A DNA stretch of 64,000 nucleotides from Halobacillus halophilus (GTDB lineage Bacteria > Bacillota > Bacilli > Bacillales > Halobacillaceae). How positions within the stretch are numbered: position 1 is the stretch's first letter; each line of letters starts with the position of its first letter. The DNA is taken from the NCBI RefSeq assembly GCF_020171985.1, contig NZ_JAIVAL010000012.1:1-64000 (forward strand). Reading direction: 5' to 3'. Below the pieces are notes generated by a model. That model saw nothing but the letters and a program-made list of their open reading frames with translations, was not told the origin of the DNA and did not search any database. Shown here piece by piece: positions 42,630-52,400 of the stretch. Both the position numbers and the translations under genes were made by a program.

Positions 42630-44549
42630 GTGAAACACAGGGACATTTATCATAATAGTTTTGACTTAGTCTACAGAGAACCTTTTGGTGCTGCGCCAAA
42701 AGGTTCCAAAGTATCATTATCCATTGATATTCATAATCGGTTTGAAGTGTCGCATGTTATCCTTCATTACATTCTTGATAAAACCGATACAGAAAAAACG
42801 AAAAAGATGGATCTGTACAGCGAGGAGCATCAGTTCGACTCGTATGAAACGTCGATTACGATGCCGGATGAACCTCAGTTAATCTGGTACTTTTTTGAGA
42901 TTATACTTACGGATCACACCTTGTTTTACGGTCGAGAGAACATCTTTGAAAGCGGAGAAGGAACCATATATGACCATGTTCCGCCTTCCTGGCAGATCAC
43001 GGTTTATAATCCCGAGTACAAGACACCTGACTGGTGGAAAAACGCTACGATGTATCAAATCTTCCCGGACCGATTCTTTGCGGGAGGAGAAATAGATCCC
43101 AAAAAGGCTCCAAAGACAAGCTTAATTCACGCTCATTGGGAAAATGACCCTTTCTATATTAGAAACGAGCGAGGAGAGGTTGTACGCTGGGACTTTTTCG
43201 GAGGGAACTTGCAGGGAATTCAGGAAAAGTTAGACTACATTGCTTCTCTTGGGGTTACCGTTATCTATTTGAATCCGATTTTTGAAGCCGAAAGTAACCA
43301 CCGGTATGACACGGGGGATTATCATAAAATCGATCCGCTGCTCGGTACCAAAGAGGAATTTGAGCAGTTAATTAAGGAAGCCGCTGACCGGGGCATCGAA
43401 ATTATGCTAGACGGTGTTTTCAGTCATACAGGCAGTAACAGTATATATTTTAATAGAGAAAATCAATACGACTCTCTAGGAGCCTATCAGTCGAAAGAAT
43501 CACCATATTACACCTGGTACACGTTTCATCACTATCCGGATGACTATGATGCCTGGTGGGGAGTGGGGACACTTCCAACGCTGAATAAAGAAAACGAAGA
43601 CTATCAAAGCTTTCTTGTCGATGACGAGAACAGTGTCATCCAATCCTGGCAAAGGTCTGGAGTAAACCATTGGCGGCTGGACGTAGCAGATGAGCTGACG
43701 GATGACTTGATTAAAAAGCTTTACCAGCAGTTGAAGAAAGAGGATAAATCGAGCGTACTTTTAGGGGAAGTATGGGAAGATGCTTCGAATAAAAGTTCTT
43801 ATGGAAACCGCAGAGATTATTTTCTTGGAGGCGTGCTGGACTCGGTGATGAACTACCCGCTTCGTAGAATTATGCTCGACTTTATGAAAGGCGAGGTAGA
43901 TGCGTTCTTTGTGAACCGTCGGCTGACCACGCTCAACGAACACTATCCACAGCAATATTTTTATGCCTTAATGAACATGCTTTCGAGTCATGATGTGGAG
44001 CGGATTATCACGATGCTGCACGACTATCTGCCGGCCGATATGGAGGAGGAGCACCGGGTAAACATTAACCGGGCGCAGGTAAAAGGCCTGAGTTTATGGC
44101 TGTATTCATTTCCTGGAATTCCTTCTCTCTATTACGGAGATGAAGCCGGAGTGCACGGGGGAGCTGACCCGGACAACCGTAAGCCTTATCCATGGGGCAA
44201 CGAGGAGCAGGATTTATTAAACTGGTATAAACAAATTGGAAAGTGGCGCAAAGAGCACCCTGTGCTGCGTACCGGTCACTGGAAACCGCATGATTTGCAT
44301 GAAGATCTATTCGGCTTTGAAAGATGGATTGACAATGGAGTGGATGCCTTTGGACATGAGGCGCATGATGAACATATGGTCTATCTATTTAACCGGAATA
44401 TTACAGAGAAGCGAACCGCCCATATTCCGATCCGCAAAGGAAAATGGCAGGCGCTGCAAAACAAAAAACGTATATTCAGTTCAAAGAAAGGAAATCTTTC
44501 TATTGAATTAAATCCCAGCGAATGTATTCTGCTGAGATTTATGCAGTAA
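42630..44549 (+). CDS. GH13 alpha-glycosidase (neopullulanase/maltogenic amylase-like)
   Basis: 639 aa, no signal peptide, so cytoplasmic. An N-terminal beta domain (about 1-120) precedes the barrel, as in neopullulanase-type GH13 enzymes. Conserved regions are LDGVFSHTG (I), HWRLDVADEL (II, Asp nucleophile), LLGEVWEDA (III, Glu) and MLSSHDVERI (IV, Asp). The signature MYQIFPDRF and LNPIFEAESNHRYDTGDY are also typical. Its likely task is to trim linear or branched maltodextrins released from glycogen. It ends the glg gene block, 16 bp before a PH-domain gene. Confidence 0.9.
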   Translation: MKHRDIYHNSFDLVYREPFGAAPKGSKVSLSIDIHNRFEVSHVILHYILDKTDTEKTKKMDLYSEEHQFDSYETSITMPDEPQLIWYFFEIILTDHTLFYGRENIFESGEGTIYDHVPPSWQITVYNPEYKTPDWWKNATMYQIFPDRFFAGGEIDPKKAPKTSLIHAHWENDPFYIRNERGEVVRWDFFGGNLQGIQEKLDYIASLGVTVIYLNPIFEAESNHRYDTGDYHKIDPLLGTKEEFEQLIKEAADRGIEIMLDGVFSHTGSNSIYFNRENQYDSLGAYQSKESPYYTWYTFHHYPDDYDAWWGVGTLPTLNKENEDYQSFLVDDENSVIQSWQRSGVNHWRLDVADELTDDLIKKLYQQLKKEDKSSVLLGEVWEDASNKSSYGNRRDYFLGGVLDSVMNYPLRRIMLDFMKGEVDAFFVNRRLTTLNEHYPQQYFYALMNMLSSHDVERIITMLHDYLPADMEEEHRVNINRAQVKGLSLWLYSFPGIPSLYYGDEAGVHGGADPDNRKPYPWGNEEQDLLNWYKQIGKWRKEHPVLRTGHWKPHDLHEDLFGFERWIDNGVDAFGHEAHDEHMVYLFNRNITEKRTAHIPIRKGKWQALQNKKRIFSSKKGNLSIELNPSECILLRFMQ

Positions 44550-44565
44550 AAGAGGAGTGTATACG

Positions 44566-44940
44566 ATGGGTTTTTTTGATGAACTAATGGGAAATGCAAG
44601 TGAAGCAAATATCGAAAAGCTGGAGGAACAGCTGGATGATATTCTAGTAGACTATGAAGAAATTGAAAGTGGCTTTAAAGTACTTCGGGACTTATTTGTT
44701 TTTACGGATAGACGCTTACTGCTTGTAGATAAGCAGGGGATGACAGGGAAGAAAGTGGAATACCACTCCATCCCCTATAAGAGTATTACGCACTTCAGTG
44801 TAGAAACGGCTGGAAGTTTTGATTTAGATTCCGAATTAAAGATCTGGATTTCAGGATCCAGTGAACCGATCGGGAAGCTTTTCAAAAAGAACAGTCCAAT
44901 TGAAGGTGTACAGAAAACGTTAGCCTCTCACGTTCTTTAA
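44566..44940 (+). CDS. Bacterial PH-domain protein (DUF1696, YvlA/YozO-like)
   Basis: 124 aa from ATG at 44566 (SD AGAGGAG, 8 nt). Nearly the whole protein is one bacterial PH fold: VLRDLFVFTDRRLLLVDKQG, MTGKKVEYHSIPYKSITHFS, and DLDSELKIWISGSSEPIGK, all characteristic of DUF1696. The molecular function is unknown. It is co-oriented with and close behind the glg genes, so may be in the same transcript, ending at the terminator 44971. Confidence 0.88.
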   Translation: MGFFDELMGNASEANIEKLEEQLDDILVDYEEIESGFKVLRDLFVFTDRRLLLVDKQGMTGKKVEYHSIPYKSITHFSVETAGSFDLDSELKIWISGSSEPIGKLFKKNSPIEGVQKTLASHVL

Positions 44941-44944
44941 TAAA

Positions 44945-44960
44945 TGTTTCACGTGAAACA
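44945..44960. other. parS-type ParB (Spo0J) binding site
   Basis: TGTTTCACGTGAAACA is a perfect 16-bp palindrome and matches the Bacillus parS consensus TGTTNCACGTGAAACA exactly. It lies in the short gap between the PH-domain gene and its terminator. Such sites load ParB/Spo0J and SMC and cluster around the origin. Confidence 0.85.
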
Positions 44961-44970
44961 ATTTCCTCTG

Positions 44971-44996
44971 GCCGGTACATATGTACCGGCTTTTTC
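44971..44996 (+). terminator. Terminator after the glg/PH-domain block
   Basis: GCCGGTACATATGTACCGGC is a perfect 20-bp palindrome followed by T5. Confidence 0.9.
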
Positions 44997-45140
44997 ATTT
45001 GGCAGGTACAGAGGCATGGTAGAGGAACCTTTTCAACTAATACCTGGATGATTTTTCCTCTTTATGGTGGTTTATTTGTTTTACCGCTTCTTGAAAAACC
45101 TTGAATTTTCCTGCAATATAGAAAGAAAGACTTATATAAT

Positions 45141-45154
45141 TGAAAGCGTTATCA
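45141..45154 (+). promoter_or_regulatory. cre (CcpA) site upstream of sigL
   Basis: TGAAAGCGTTATCA matches the cre consensus at every defined position. It lies directly after a TATAAT hexamer (45135-45140) and 20 bp before the start codon, so bound CcpA would block transcription. In B. subtilis sigL is known to be repressed by CcpA through a roadblock. Confidence 0.8.
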
Positions 45155-45173
45155 TATCGAGGAGGATATTGGT

Positions 45174-46460
45174 GTGAACCTTAATTTGACCCAGACTCAG
45201 ACCGTTGGATTAGTAATGACCCCGGAGATACGTCAAGCCATTTCCTTACTGCAGTACTCTACCACCGATTTGTGGGAATATTTAGAGGAGCAGGCTTTAG
45301 AAAACCCCGTTCTTACCATAGATGAAATACCGTCTAACCATAACCGTACAGGTGGTAAAGTCAATAAAAGCATGACTTCTAACCCTGTGGAATACTTTGC
45401 GGCTCACGATAAAGGGTGGAGAGAGAAACTGGTAGATCAAGTAAATTGGCTGGAATCAGGAGAAGAATTAAAAGAAATCAGCCGTTTTTTACTGCTCAAT
45501 TTAGATGAACAGGGCTATCTTCGAATATCAATGGAAGAAATTATGCGTCATCTATCCTTTTCGAGGGAGAAAATAGAGCAGGCTCTTAAGCTGATCAAGG
45601 AGTTAGAACCCAGTGGTTTAGGATGCTTTACGATGCAGGAATATCTTCTATACCAATTAAACAAGAAGTATCCGGAAGATCAGTGGATGTATGATGTAGT
45701 TTCTAATCATCTGAACGACCTCGCGGAGAGGCGATGGAGCAAGGTCGCGAAACACACTGGTGTTTCTACCGCCCGGATCCAGAGTGTTTTTGCTGTACTA
45801 AAAACGCTGCAGCCCCATCCATTGACCGGTATTTACGGAGAGACCACCTCCTATTTAACTCCGGATTTAATGGTAAGGAAAGAACAGGGTGCGTTTAAAC
45901 TGACCTATATCCCGTCGATTGCTTCTTCGGTCAGAATGGATCCATCCATCGCTGATTTATCCGTTGGCTCCCCTCAAGCTCAACCTTATGTAGATAATTG
46001 TTACAAACAAGCCTCCTGGCTGATCAGAAGCTTGGAACAAAGAAAAGAAACTATCATGAAAGTGGCTGAAGTCATCATTGAAAAACAGACCACTTTTTTA
46101 GAAGGCGGAGCTCTACGGCCTATGACGCTTAGGGAAGTCGCAGAGAAAATTAAGATGCACGAGTCAACCGTGAGCCGTGCCGTAGCTAATAAAGCGATTC
46201 AAACTCCAGGAGGTGTGTACGAGCTTAAATTTTTCTTTAGTTCTGCACTCAGCAAAGATCAAGAAGAGGCTGTATCGGCAAGTCACGTCAAATTAATCAT
46301 CAAAGGTATTATTGATAAAGAAGATAAAAAACGGCCGGTGTCCGATCAGAAATTGGCGGATCAACTTAAAAATGAAAGCGAGATCACGATTTCCAGGCGA
46401 ACCGTGGCTAAATACCGAGAAGCGATGGGGATTCTGTCTTCTTCCAAAAGGAAAGAGTAA
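45174..46460 (+). CDS. sigL: RNA polymerase sigma-54 factor
   Basis: 428 aa with the three RpoN parts: the activator-contact region (LNLTQTQTVGLVMTPEIRQA, ISLLQYSTTDLWEYLEEQAL), the core-binding domain (about 60-240) and the DNA-binding domain, including TLREVAEKIKMHESTVSRA and the RpoN box ISRRTVAKYREAMGI. In Bacillus SigL drives amino-acid and levan utilisation genes with enhancer activators. The start is GTG with SD GAGGAGG. No activator gene is adjacent. A cre site lies in the leader. Confidence 0.95.
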   Translation: MNLNLTQTQTVGLVMTPEIRQAISLLQYSTTDLWEYLEEQALENPVLTIDEIPSNHNRTGGKVNKSMTSNPVEYFAAHDKGWREKLVDQVNWLESGEELKEISRFLLLNLDEQGYLRISMEEIMRHLSFSREKIEQALKLIKELEPSGLGCFTMQEYLLYQLNKKYPEDQWMYDVVSNHLNDLAERRWSKVAKHTGVSTARIQSVFAVLKTLQPHPLTGIYGETTSYLTPDLMVRKEQGAFKLTYIPSIASSVRMDPSIADLSVGSPQAQPYVDNCYKQASWLIRSLEQRKETIMKVAEVIIEKQTTFLEGGALRPMTLREVAEKIKMHESTVSRAVANKAIQTPGGVYELKFFFSSALSKDQEEAVSASHVKLIIKGIIDKEDKKRPVSDQKLADQLKNESEITISRRTVAKYREAMGILSSSKRKE

Positions 46461-46573
46461 CTCCTTCTTCTAATCTTCCATTTTTACCCTTACCCTGCAT
46501 TTATAAGGTTAATAATCTTCCAGAAAGGGGAAAGGATACTAAAAGGATGGTTAGACAGGAGGATTATTTTTTT

Positions 46574-47410
46574 ATGAAAAAGTTAGTCAGTTACGTAAAA
46601 GAACTCGTCCATGAGTTTCAAAAAGATAATATTCCAATTCTCGGTGCTGCCCAGGCTTATTATTACCTGCTCGCCATAGTCCCTATGATTATTTTACTGC
46701 TCTCGATTCTTCCTTATATGAACATAGAAGCAGAAACCGCCATTAATGCGCTGGGTAAGGTCATCCCTAGTGACACGGCAGAAGTATTCCGGGAAAATAT
46801 TATTAGTATTGTTGAGCAGCCTAAAGGCGGGCTCTTAACGGTTGGTATTCTTGGTACGTTGTGGTCGGCTTCCAATGGAGTGAACGCGTTTATTCAGTCA
46901 GCGAACCAGGCTTACAATGTTGATGAAACTCGTTCTTTTATTAAAGTAAGGTTGTTATCCATTGTATTAACGCTTGGTATGATTTTAGCTATTGTAGTGG
47001 CACTCGTTCTTCCTGTTTTCGGCGATGTATTAATCAATTTTATTAATAATGCGGTTAACTTGCCTGAACAGACGGTTATTCTCTTTCAGTTATTGAGATG
47101 GGTAATTAGTGTATTAGTTATTGGAGCCATTCTAATGGCTTTATATCATTTCGCCCCAAACAAAAACATACCATTTAAGCATATTCTTCCTGGAGCCATT
47201 ATTACGGCTGCGTTATGGCAGATTATCTCTCTTGCGTTTTCTTTCTATGTTAGTAATTTCGCCAACTATTCAGCTACGTATGGAAGTCTCGGAGGGATTA
47301 TTATCTTAATGCTGTGGTTCTTCCTGACCGGTATTATATTGATGGTCGGTGCTGAAATTAATGTTATTTATCACCGCCGCCGCGATGATCGCAACCGCAG
47401 AGCCGCATAA
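46574..47410 (+). CDS. YihY/BrkB-family membrane protein
   Basis: 278 aa with six predicted membrane helices. The family patterns are GAAQAYYYLLAIVPMIILLL near the N-terminus, GGLLTVGILGTLWSASNGVN in the middle and YATYGSLGG-type ATYGSLGGIIILMLWFFLTG near the C-terminus. The family was once called ribonuclease BN; that activity belongs to another protein, and the true role (possibly transport or envelope) is open. ATG at 46574 follows CAGGAGG, though the spacing of 11 nt is long; an ATG at 46547 is the alternative. Confidence 0.88.
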   Translation: MKKLVSYVKELVHEFQKDNIPILGAAQAYYYLLAIVPMIILLLSILPYMNIEAETAINALGKVIPSDTAEVFRENIISIVEQPKGGLLTVGILGTLWSASNGVNAFIQSANQAYNVDETRSFIKVRLLSIVLTLGMILAIVVALVLPVFGDVLINFINNAVNLPEQTVILFQLLRWVISVLVIGAILMALYHFAPNKNIPFKHILPGAIITAALWQIISLAFSFYVSNFANYSATYGSLGGIIILMLWFFLTGIILMVGAEINVIYHRRRDDRNRRAA

Positions 47411-47417
47411 CTCAAAG

Positions 47418-47452
47418 AAGACCAGTTCACCCAAAGGAACTGGTCTTTTTTG
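47418..47452 (+). terminator. Terminator after the YihY-family gene
   Basis: AAGACCAGTTC / GAACTGGTCTT arms around eight bases, followed by T6. Confidence 0.9.
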
Positions 47453-47488
47453 TTGGTCTTGTTAATTTTAAGGTTGATACTACGTAAG

Positions 47489-47959
47489 AAGCTTATTAAA
47501 CAATAAAGCGGGATTGCGAAAGACTCAGTTTCGAGATATTGGGTAGAGAAAGGGGCTCCAGGGAACGGCTCGCTTTCCGGCCCTGCACGACGCAGGGTCG
47601 TTCGACGTTGCCACAGGACGTGGCGATCTTAGTCGAACTTCTTATATGTGCTGAGCTTCCTCGGTCTTAACAGCCCTGCGGGATCTCACCGATCATGTTC
47701 ATCCCGCAGGAGTCTTCGCCGTTCCCTTCCACCCTTTGAGATTATTGAGAGCACAAAATCCTTGCATAAACGCCTTCCAATGAACAAGGATCATCTATAA
47801 TCTACTTTGATTTTTACTGTTTGTTTACGTGTATGAACCCTTTTATAGAAGCATTTAAGACAGATAAAGCTTGGCTCCTGTCTTCTATAACAGGGCCCTA
47901 TCCTTTTTTGGCAATGGACCCGAGTTATCTCGAAACTGAGCTTCAAGTAATGGGAGCTT
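47489..47959. repeat. Composite intergenic repeat, copy E
   Basis: The left end reads AAGCTTATTAAACAATAAAG, then AAAGACTCAGTTTCGAGATA. The right end (47925-47959) is TATCTCGAAACTGAGCTTCA then ATGGGAGCTT, so the ends are inverted. Arm 1 (47545-47745) has the core on the minus strand and carries the SM1 insert at 47579-47639. Arm 2 is reduced, keeping only GGACCCGAGTTATCTC plus a small AAGACAG/CTGTCTT hairpin near 47850-47885. The motif ATAGAAGCATTTAAG in the spacer is shared with copies A and B. Confidence 0.8.
47579..47639 (+). repeat. 60-bp double-hairpin insert (SM1) in copy E
   Basis: Differs from the unit in copy B by only a few bases (GCCACAGGACGTGGC against GCCACACGACGTGGC). It is placed after CGCTTTCC, as in copy B. 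Confidence 0.88.
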
Positions 47960-47979
47960 ATCTTTGGTACTATACGATT

Positions 47980-49038
47980 TTATAATAGTGAGACGGGATA
48001 CTTTTCGAGTAAGGATCTTAGGGGCTGGGCTTCGTTACCGTCCCTGCCTGTAACGGAATCTGCGGTTATCAGTGAGTTCAGGACGGCTTCCTCAGTCGCT
48101 TCGCTTACAGCACGAAAGGCTTCATCTATGTCCTCTTCGTGAATGGTCTGAAAAGAGAGGAGAGGTGTGTCTGCTTTATACGGAACTTTAGCAGCTGTCG
48201 AGAAACCGATCACGACATCGCCGCTTCCAGTCGTAATCAGAGATCCTGTGCGCGCGAGACCAGTGACGGAACGCTTAATAATACGATTTAATTGCCTTTC
48301 AGAAACAGGGAGATCCGTAGCCACAACCACCATCACAGACCCCTTGTCTGCCTCCTTTGAAACTTCGACATGCCTGCTCAACTGCTCGCCTACAGGCCTG
48401 CCATTCACTAGCAAATCACCCATACGGCCAAAGTTAGTGAGAACGAGAACCCCGACCGTGTACGTTCCGTGATGGAGTTCAACCAGGCGGGAAGAAGAAC
48501 CCACGCCTCCTTTTAACGAATAACAAACCATGCCTCTTCCGGCTCCCACACTTCCTTCTGTAAATTCGGAGGATGCTTCCTCCAGCGCCTGGAGTACATG
48601 CTTCTTTTCTATGGATAGGGATCTAATATCGTTTAAGATCATGTCATTGCATTCTCCTACCACAGGATTCACACTTCCCGTCGATCGTCCAATCTCGGGG
48701 TTCCGTTCGAGCATGTATTCAATCAATGCCTCGGAGGCCGTCCCGATACTTAAAGTATTCGTTAGAAGAATCGGAGTTTCCAGCGTCCCTAATTCATTCA
48801 TCTGCACCGTCCCCATCGTTTTTCCGAACCCGTTGATAATATGGTTTGAAGCTATTAATTTTTCTTTAAAAATATTCCCCTCATGCGGCAGGATGGCTGT
48901 AACTCCTGTTTGAGTACTTCCTTCCCTTAACGTGCAATGTCCTACCCGGACTCCTTCTACATCCGTAATAGCATTCCGTCTTCCCGTACTTAGTGTTCCT
49001 ATATCAACTCCAAAATCTCTTATTCTAAGCTGGCTCAT
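47980..49038 (-). CDS. P1-family (S58) peptidase, DmpA/BapA-like
   Basis: 352 aa. The N-terminus IGTLSTGRRNAITDVEGVRV and NNxL-type LTNTLSIGT are typical of the DmpA/BapA family, N-terminal nucleophile hydrolases that cut themselves into alpha and beta chains. The expected cleavage is before Ser234 in DKGSVMVVVATDLP, and GSVGAGRGMVCYSLKGGVGS contributes the oxyanion site. Family members act as aminopeptidases, some on D- or beta-amino acid peptides. It is monocistronic, right next to repeat copy E, and divergent from gltA. Confidence 0.9.
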   Translation of the reverse strand: MSQLRIRDFGVDIGTLSTGRRNAITDVEGVRVGHCTLREGSTQTGVTAILPHEGNIFKEKLIASNHIINGFGKTMGTVQMNELGTLETPILLTNTLSIGTASEALIEYMLERNPEIGRSTGSVNPVVGECNDMILNDIRSLSIEKKHVLQALEEASSEFTEGSVGAGRGMVCYSLKGGVGSSSRLVELHHGTYTVGVLVLTNFGRMGDLLVNGRPVGEQLSRHVEVSKEADKGSVMVVVATDLPVSERQLNRIIKRSVTGLARTGSLITTGSGDVVIGFSTAAKVPYKADTPLLSFQTIHEEDIDEAFRAVSEATEEAVLNSLITADSVTGRDGNEAQPLRSLLEKYPVSLL

Positions 49039-49419
49039 TGTACCTTCTCCTTTCTCATTTTTACTGCTTTCTAAAAAACATCATGAAATTCCTTTATTTT
49101 TTTAAACGTATATTCATCCAGTGGAAGGTGTATATATACAAAATTTTCTTCAATAAAACCATAAAAAGAGTAAGGATCGTAAAAAAATTAAGAAAATTTT
49201 TCAAGAAATACAAAGGTTTATGATTGCGCTTACACTATCTAAATGAATGTATTTTGACGTATTTTGAATTGTTTCATTTCTGTGAAAATATACGCAAATA
49301 CTGTCACGAAAGCGTGAATCATCTAATTTTTCATGATATACTTGTAAGAAACTAAAAAGACAGAATTTTTTAATTTCTACTTTTGACCTACAAGAATACG
49401 TCCGCTAGGGGGAATGAAT
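49039..49419. other. 381-bp regulatory region between the S58 peptidase and glutamate synthase
   Basis: Very AT-rich. A perfect inverted repeat TCACG-AAAG-CGTGA lies at 49304-49317, 103 bp before the glutamate synthase start. Its protein partner is unknown; GltC or TnrA control would be expected from B. subtilis, but I see no clear match to those boxes. The basic frame at 49038-49223 has no SD and is not called. Confidence 0.45.
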
Positions 49420-52400
49420 ATGCAAAAAAACGGCTACCCTGTACCGCAGGGCCTTTATCATCCTGAGAATGAACATGAAGCTTGTGGAATAGGCATGATT
49501 GCGAATATTGATGGAACGAAAAGTCACAGCATTGTTGAAAATGCGATCACTATACTTTGTAACCTGGAACACCGTGGAGGACAATCCGCTGATATCAGTA
49601 CTGGTGATGGAGCGGGAATTCTAACCCAGATCCCTCATTACTTCTTTAAAAAACAGTGTGAGAAAGAAGATATAGAACTGCCGGAACCGGGAGAGTATGG
49701 AATCGGGATGTTCTTCCTTCCAGAAGATCACGATACTCGAATGGAATGCAAGCGCATCTTCGAAAGAATTGTGGAAGAGGAAGGACAAACTTTCCTGGGC
49801 TGGCGTACCGTACCGATCAATGATTCATTTGTGGGGGATGACGCTAAGAAGACGAAACCATTCATCCGCCAGGGATTTGTTGCGCCTTCAGAAAATATCA
49901 AGACGCAAATGGACCTGGAGCGCCGCTTGTATATTATTAGAAAGCGTGCGGAAATCGAAATAGCTGGCAAAGAAGGCTATGACGATTTCTATATGAGCAG
50001 CCTGTCTTCCAATACGATTGTTTATAAAGGGATGCTGATTCCAGAACAGCTGGATTCCTTCTATATAGATTTGAATCACCCTGACTTTAAAACGGCTCTG
50101 GCTTTAGTCCATTCCCGTTTTAGTACAAATACATTCCCGAGTTGGAAACGTTCACACCCGAACCGCTTTACCATTCATAACGGGGAATTTAATACATTAA
50201 GAGGTAACGTTAACTGGATGAGAGCGCGTCAGGAGCTTTGCAGTTCTGAGTATTTTAGTGAAGAGGACCTTCAGAAGATTCTGCCGATTATTGACTCTGA
50301 GGGCAGTGACTCTTCTATGTTCGATAATGCTTTTGAATTTCTTTATTTATCCGGACGCTCCCTTGCTCACACCGCCATGATGATGGTGCCTGAGCCATGG
50401 GCAAACGATGACACCATTCATGAAGATAAAAAGAGTTTTTATGAATACCATAGTACGTTAATGGAGCCGTGGGACGGACCTGCCGCCCTGGCATATACGA
50501 ATGGAAAGCAGATTGGTGCTTGTCTGGACCGTAATGGTTTACGGCCTGCAAGATACTACGTCACGAAAGGCGGAATGATTGTTCTCGGTTCAGAGGTTGG
50601 GGCGCTGGACATCTTTGCGGACGATATTTTGTATAAAGATCGTTTGCACCCAGGGAAAATGCTTCTTGTCGATTTAGAAGAAGGCAAAATTATTCCAGAT
50701 GAAGAAATCAAACTCCAAACTGCCAGAGAACACCCTTATCAGGAATGGATTGACAACCATAAGTATGATTTGGAAGATTTACCGGAACCAACGGAAGAGC
50801 ACCGTCCAGTCAATCCATTGATCGATCAGCAGCTTGCTTTTGGATATACAACCGAGGAATTAAACAAAATTATTGTTCCTTTAGTATCCAGCCAAAAGGA
50901 TCCTGTAGGTTCTATGGGGTATGACTCCCCACTTGCTGTTCTATCGAAAAAACCGCAGCTGTTATACAGCTATTTTAAACAGTTGTTTGCCCAGGTAACC
51001 AACCCGCCGATCGACGCTATACGTGAAAAGTTAATCACGATGGTAGAAACCACCATCGGAGCTGAGGGGAATCTGGTAGAGCCGAAACCGGACAGCTGTC
51101 GTCAAATCAGACTGGAAACTCCAGTGTTAACGAACCGTCAACTGGAACAGCTGCGTCAGCAGTCATTAAAAGGATTTGAAGCCAGTACACTATCTATTTT
51201 ATTTGAAGCAAAAGAAAATAAGATGGAGAAGGCTCTTGATCGTTTGTTTAAAGAGGCTGATCAAGCCATAGAAGAAGGGACGACTCTCCTCATCCTGTCT
51301 GACAGAGGTGTTCATGAAGGGGAAGCTGCTATACCAGCTCTTTTAGCTGTTTCGGGTCTTCATCATCACTTGATCCGTCAAGGGACGAGAACGAAAGTCA
51401 GTCTGTTGATCGAATCCGGGGAACCTAGAGAAGTTCACCACCATGCCGCTTTATTAGGCTATGGAGCTGAAGGGATCAACCCTTATTTAGCCTATGACAC
51501 GATCCGCGACCTTGTAGATCGCGGTGATATCCAGGTAGAATCCTATGAAGCTGCGGTAGAAACATACGTTAAATCCGCAACAGACGGAATTATTAAAGTG
51601 CTTTCGAAAATGGGCATATCCACGATTCAAAGTTACCGCGGTGCTCAAATTTTCGAAGCCGTCGGTATCCAGAAGGATGTTGTTGATAAATACTTCACGC
51701 GAACAGCGTCCCGTCTTGGCGGGATTGGCCTGGATATCATTGAAAAAGAAGTATTAATGAGACATGAGAAAGCTTATACGGAAAACCGTGGAGGCAACCG
51801 TAAGTTAGAAGCGGGAGATGAATTCCAGTACCGTGAAAATGGAGAGGATCATCAGTATAACCCGCAAACGATCGCTACCCTCCAGCACGCTTGTCGTTCC
51901 AATGATTATAATCTGTTCAAACAATACTCTGAAATGCTGACAGATGAGAAGAATAATCTTCAGTCACTACGAGGCTTGTTGTCCTTTAAGAAGCGCCCAT
52001 CGGTGCCAATTGAAGAAGTGGAGTCGGTCGAAGATATTTGCCGCCGCTTCAAAACAGGGGCTATGTCTTATGGTTCGATCAGCCAGGAGGCACACGAGGC
52101 ATTAGCAATTGCTATGAACCGTGTCGGCGGAAGCAGTAACACAGGAGAGGGCGGAGAAGATCCGGATCGTTTCACTCCAGATGACAACGGTGATACCCGA
52201 CGAAGCTCCATTAAGCAGGTCGCTTCCGGTCGCTTCGGAGTAACGAGTCACTATTTAGTTAACGCGGATGAAATACAGATCAAGATCGCTCAAGGTGCAA
52301 AACCTGGCGAAGGTGGACACCTTCCTGGTAAGAAAGTTTATCCATGGATTGCAGAAGTACGCGGATCTACACCTGGAGTTGAGTTAATCTCTCCTCCGCC

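Noticed and set aside
44004-44608. Antisense and out-of-frame reading frames across the glg, glt and kat genes
   Set aside because: They lack SD sites and known motifs and follow from the codon pattern of the real genes on the other frame.
49038-49223. 61-codon very basic frame upstream of glutamate synthase
   Set aside because: No SD, low-complexity Lys/Phe composition from AT-rich DNA, and it starts on the first base of the divergent gene.
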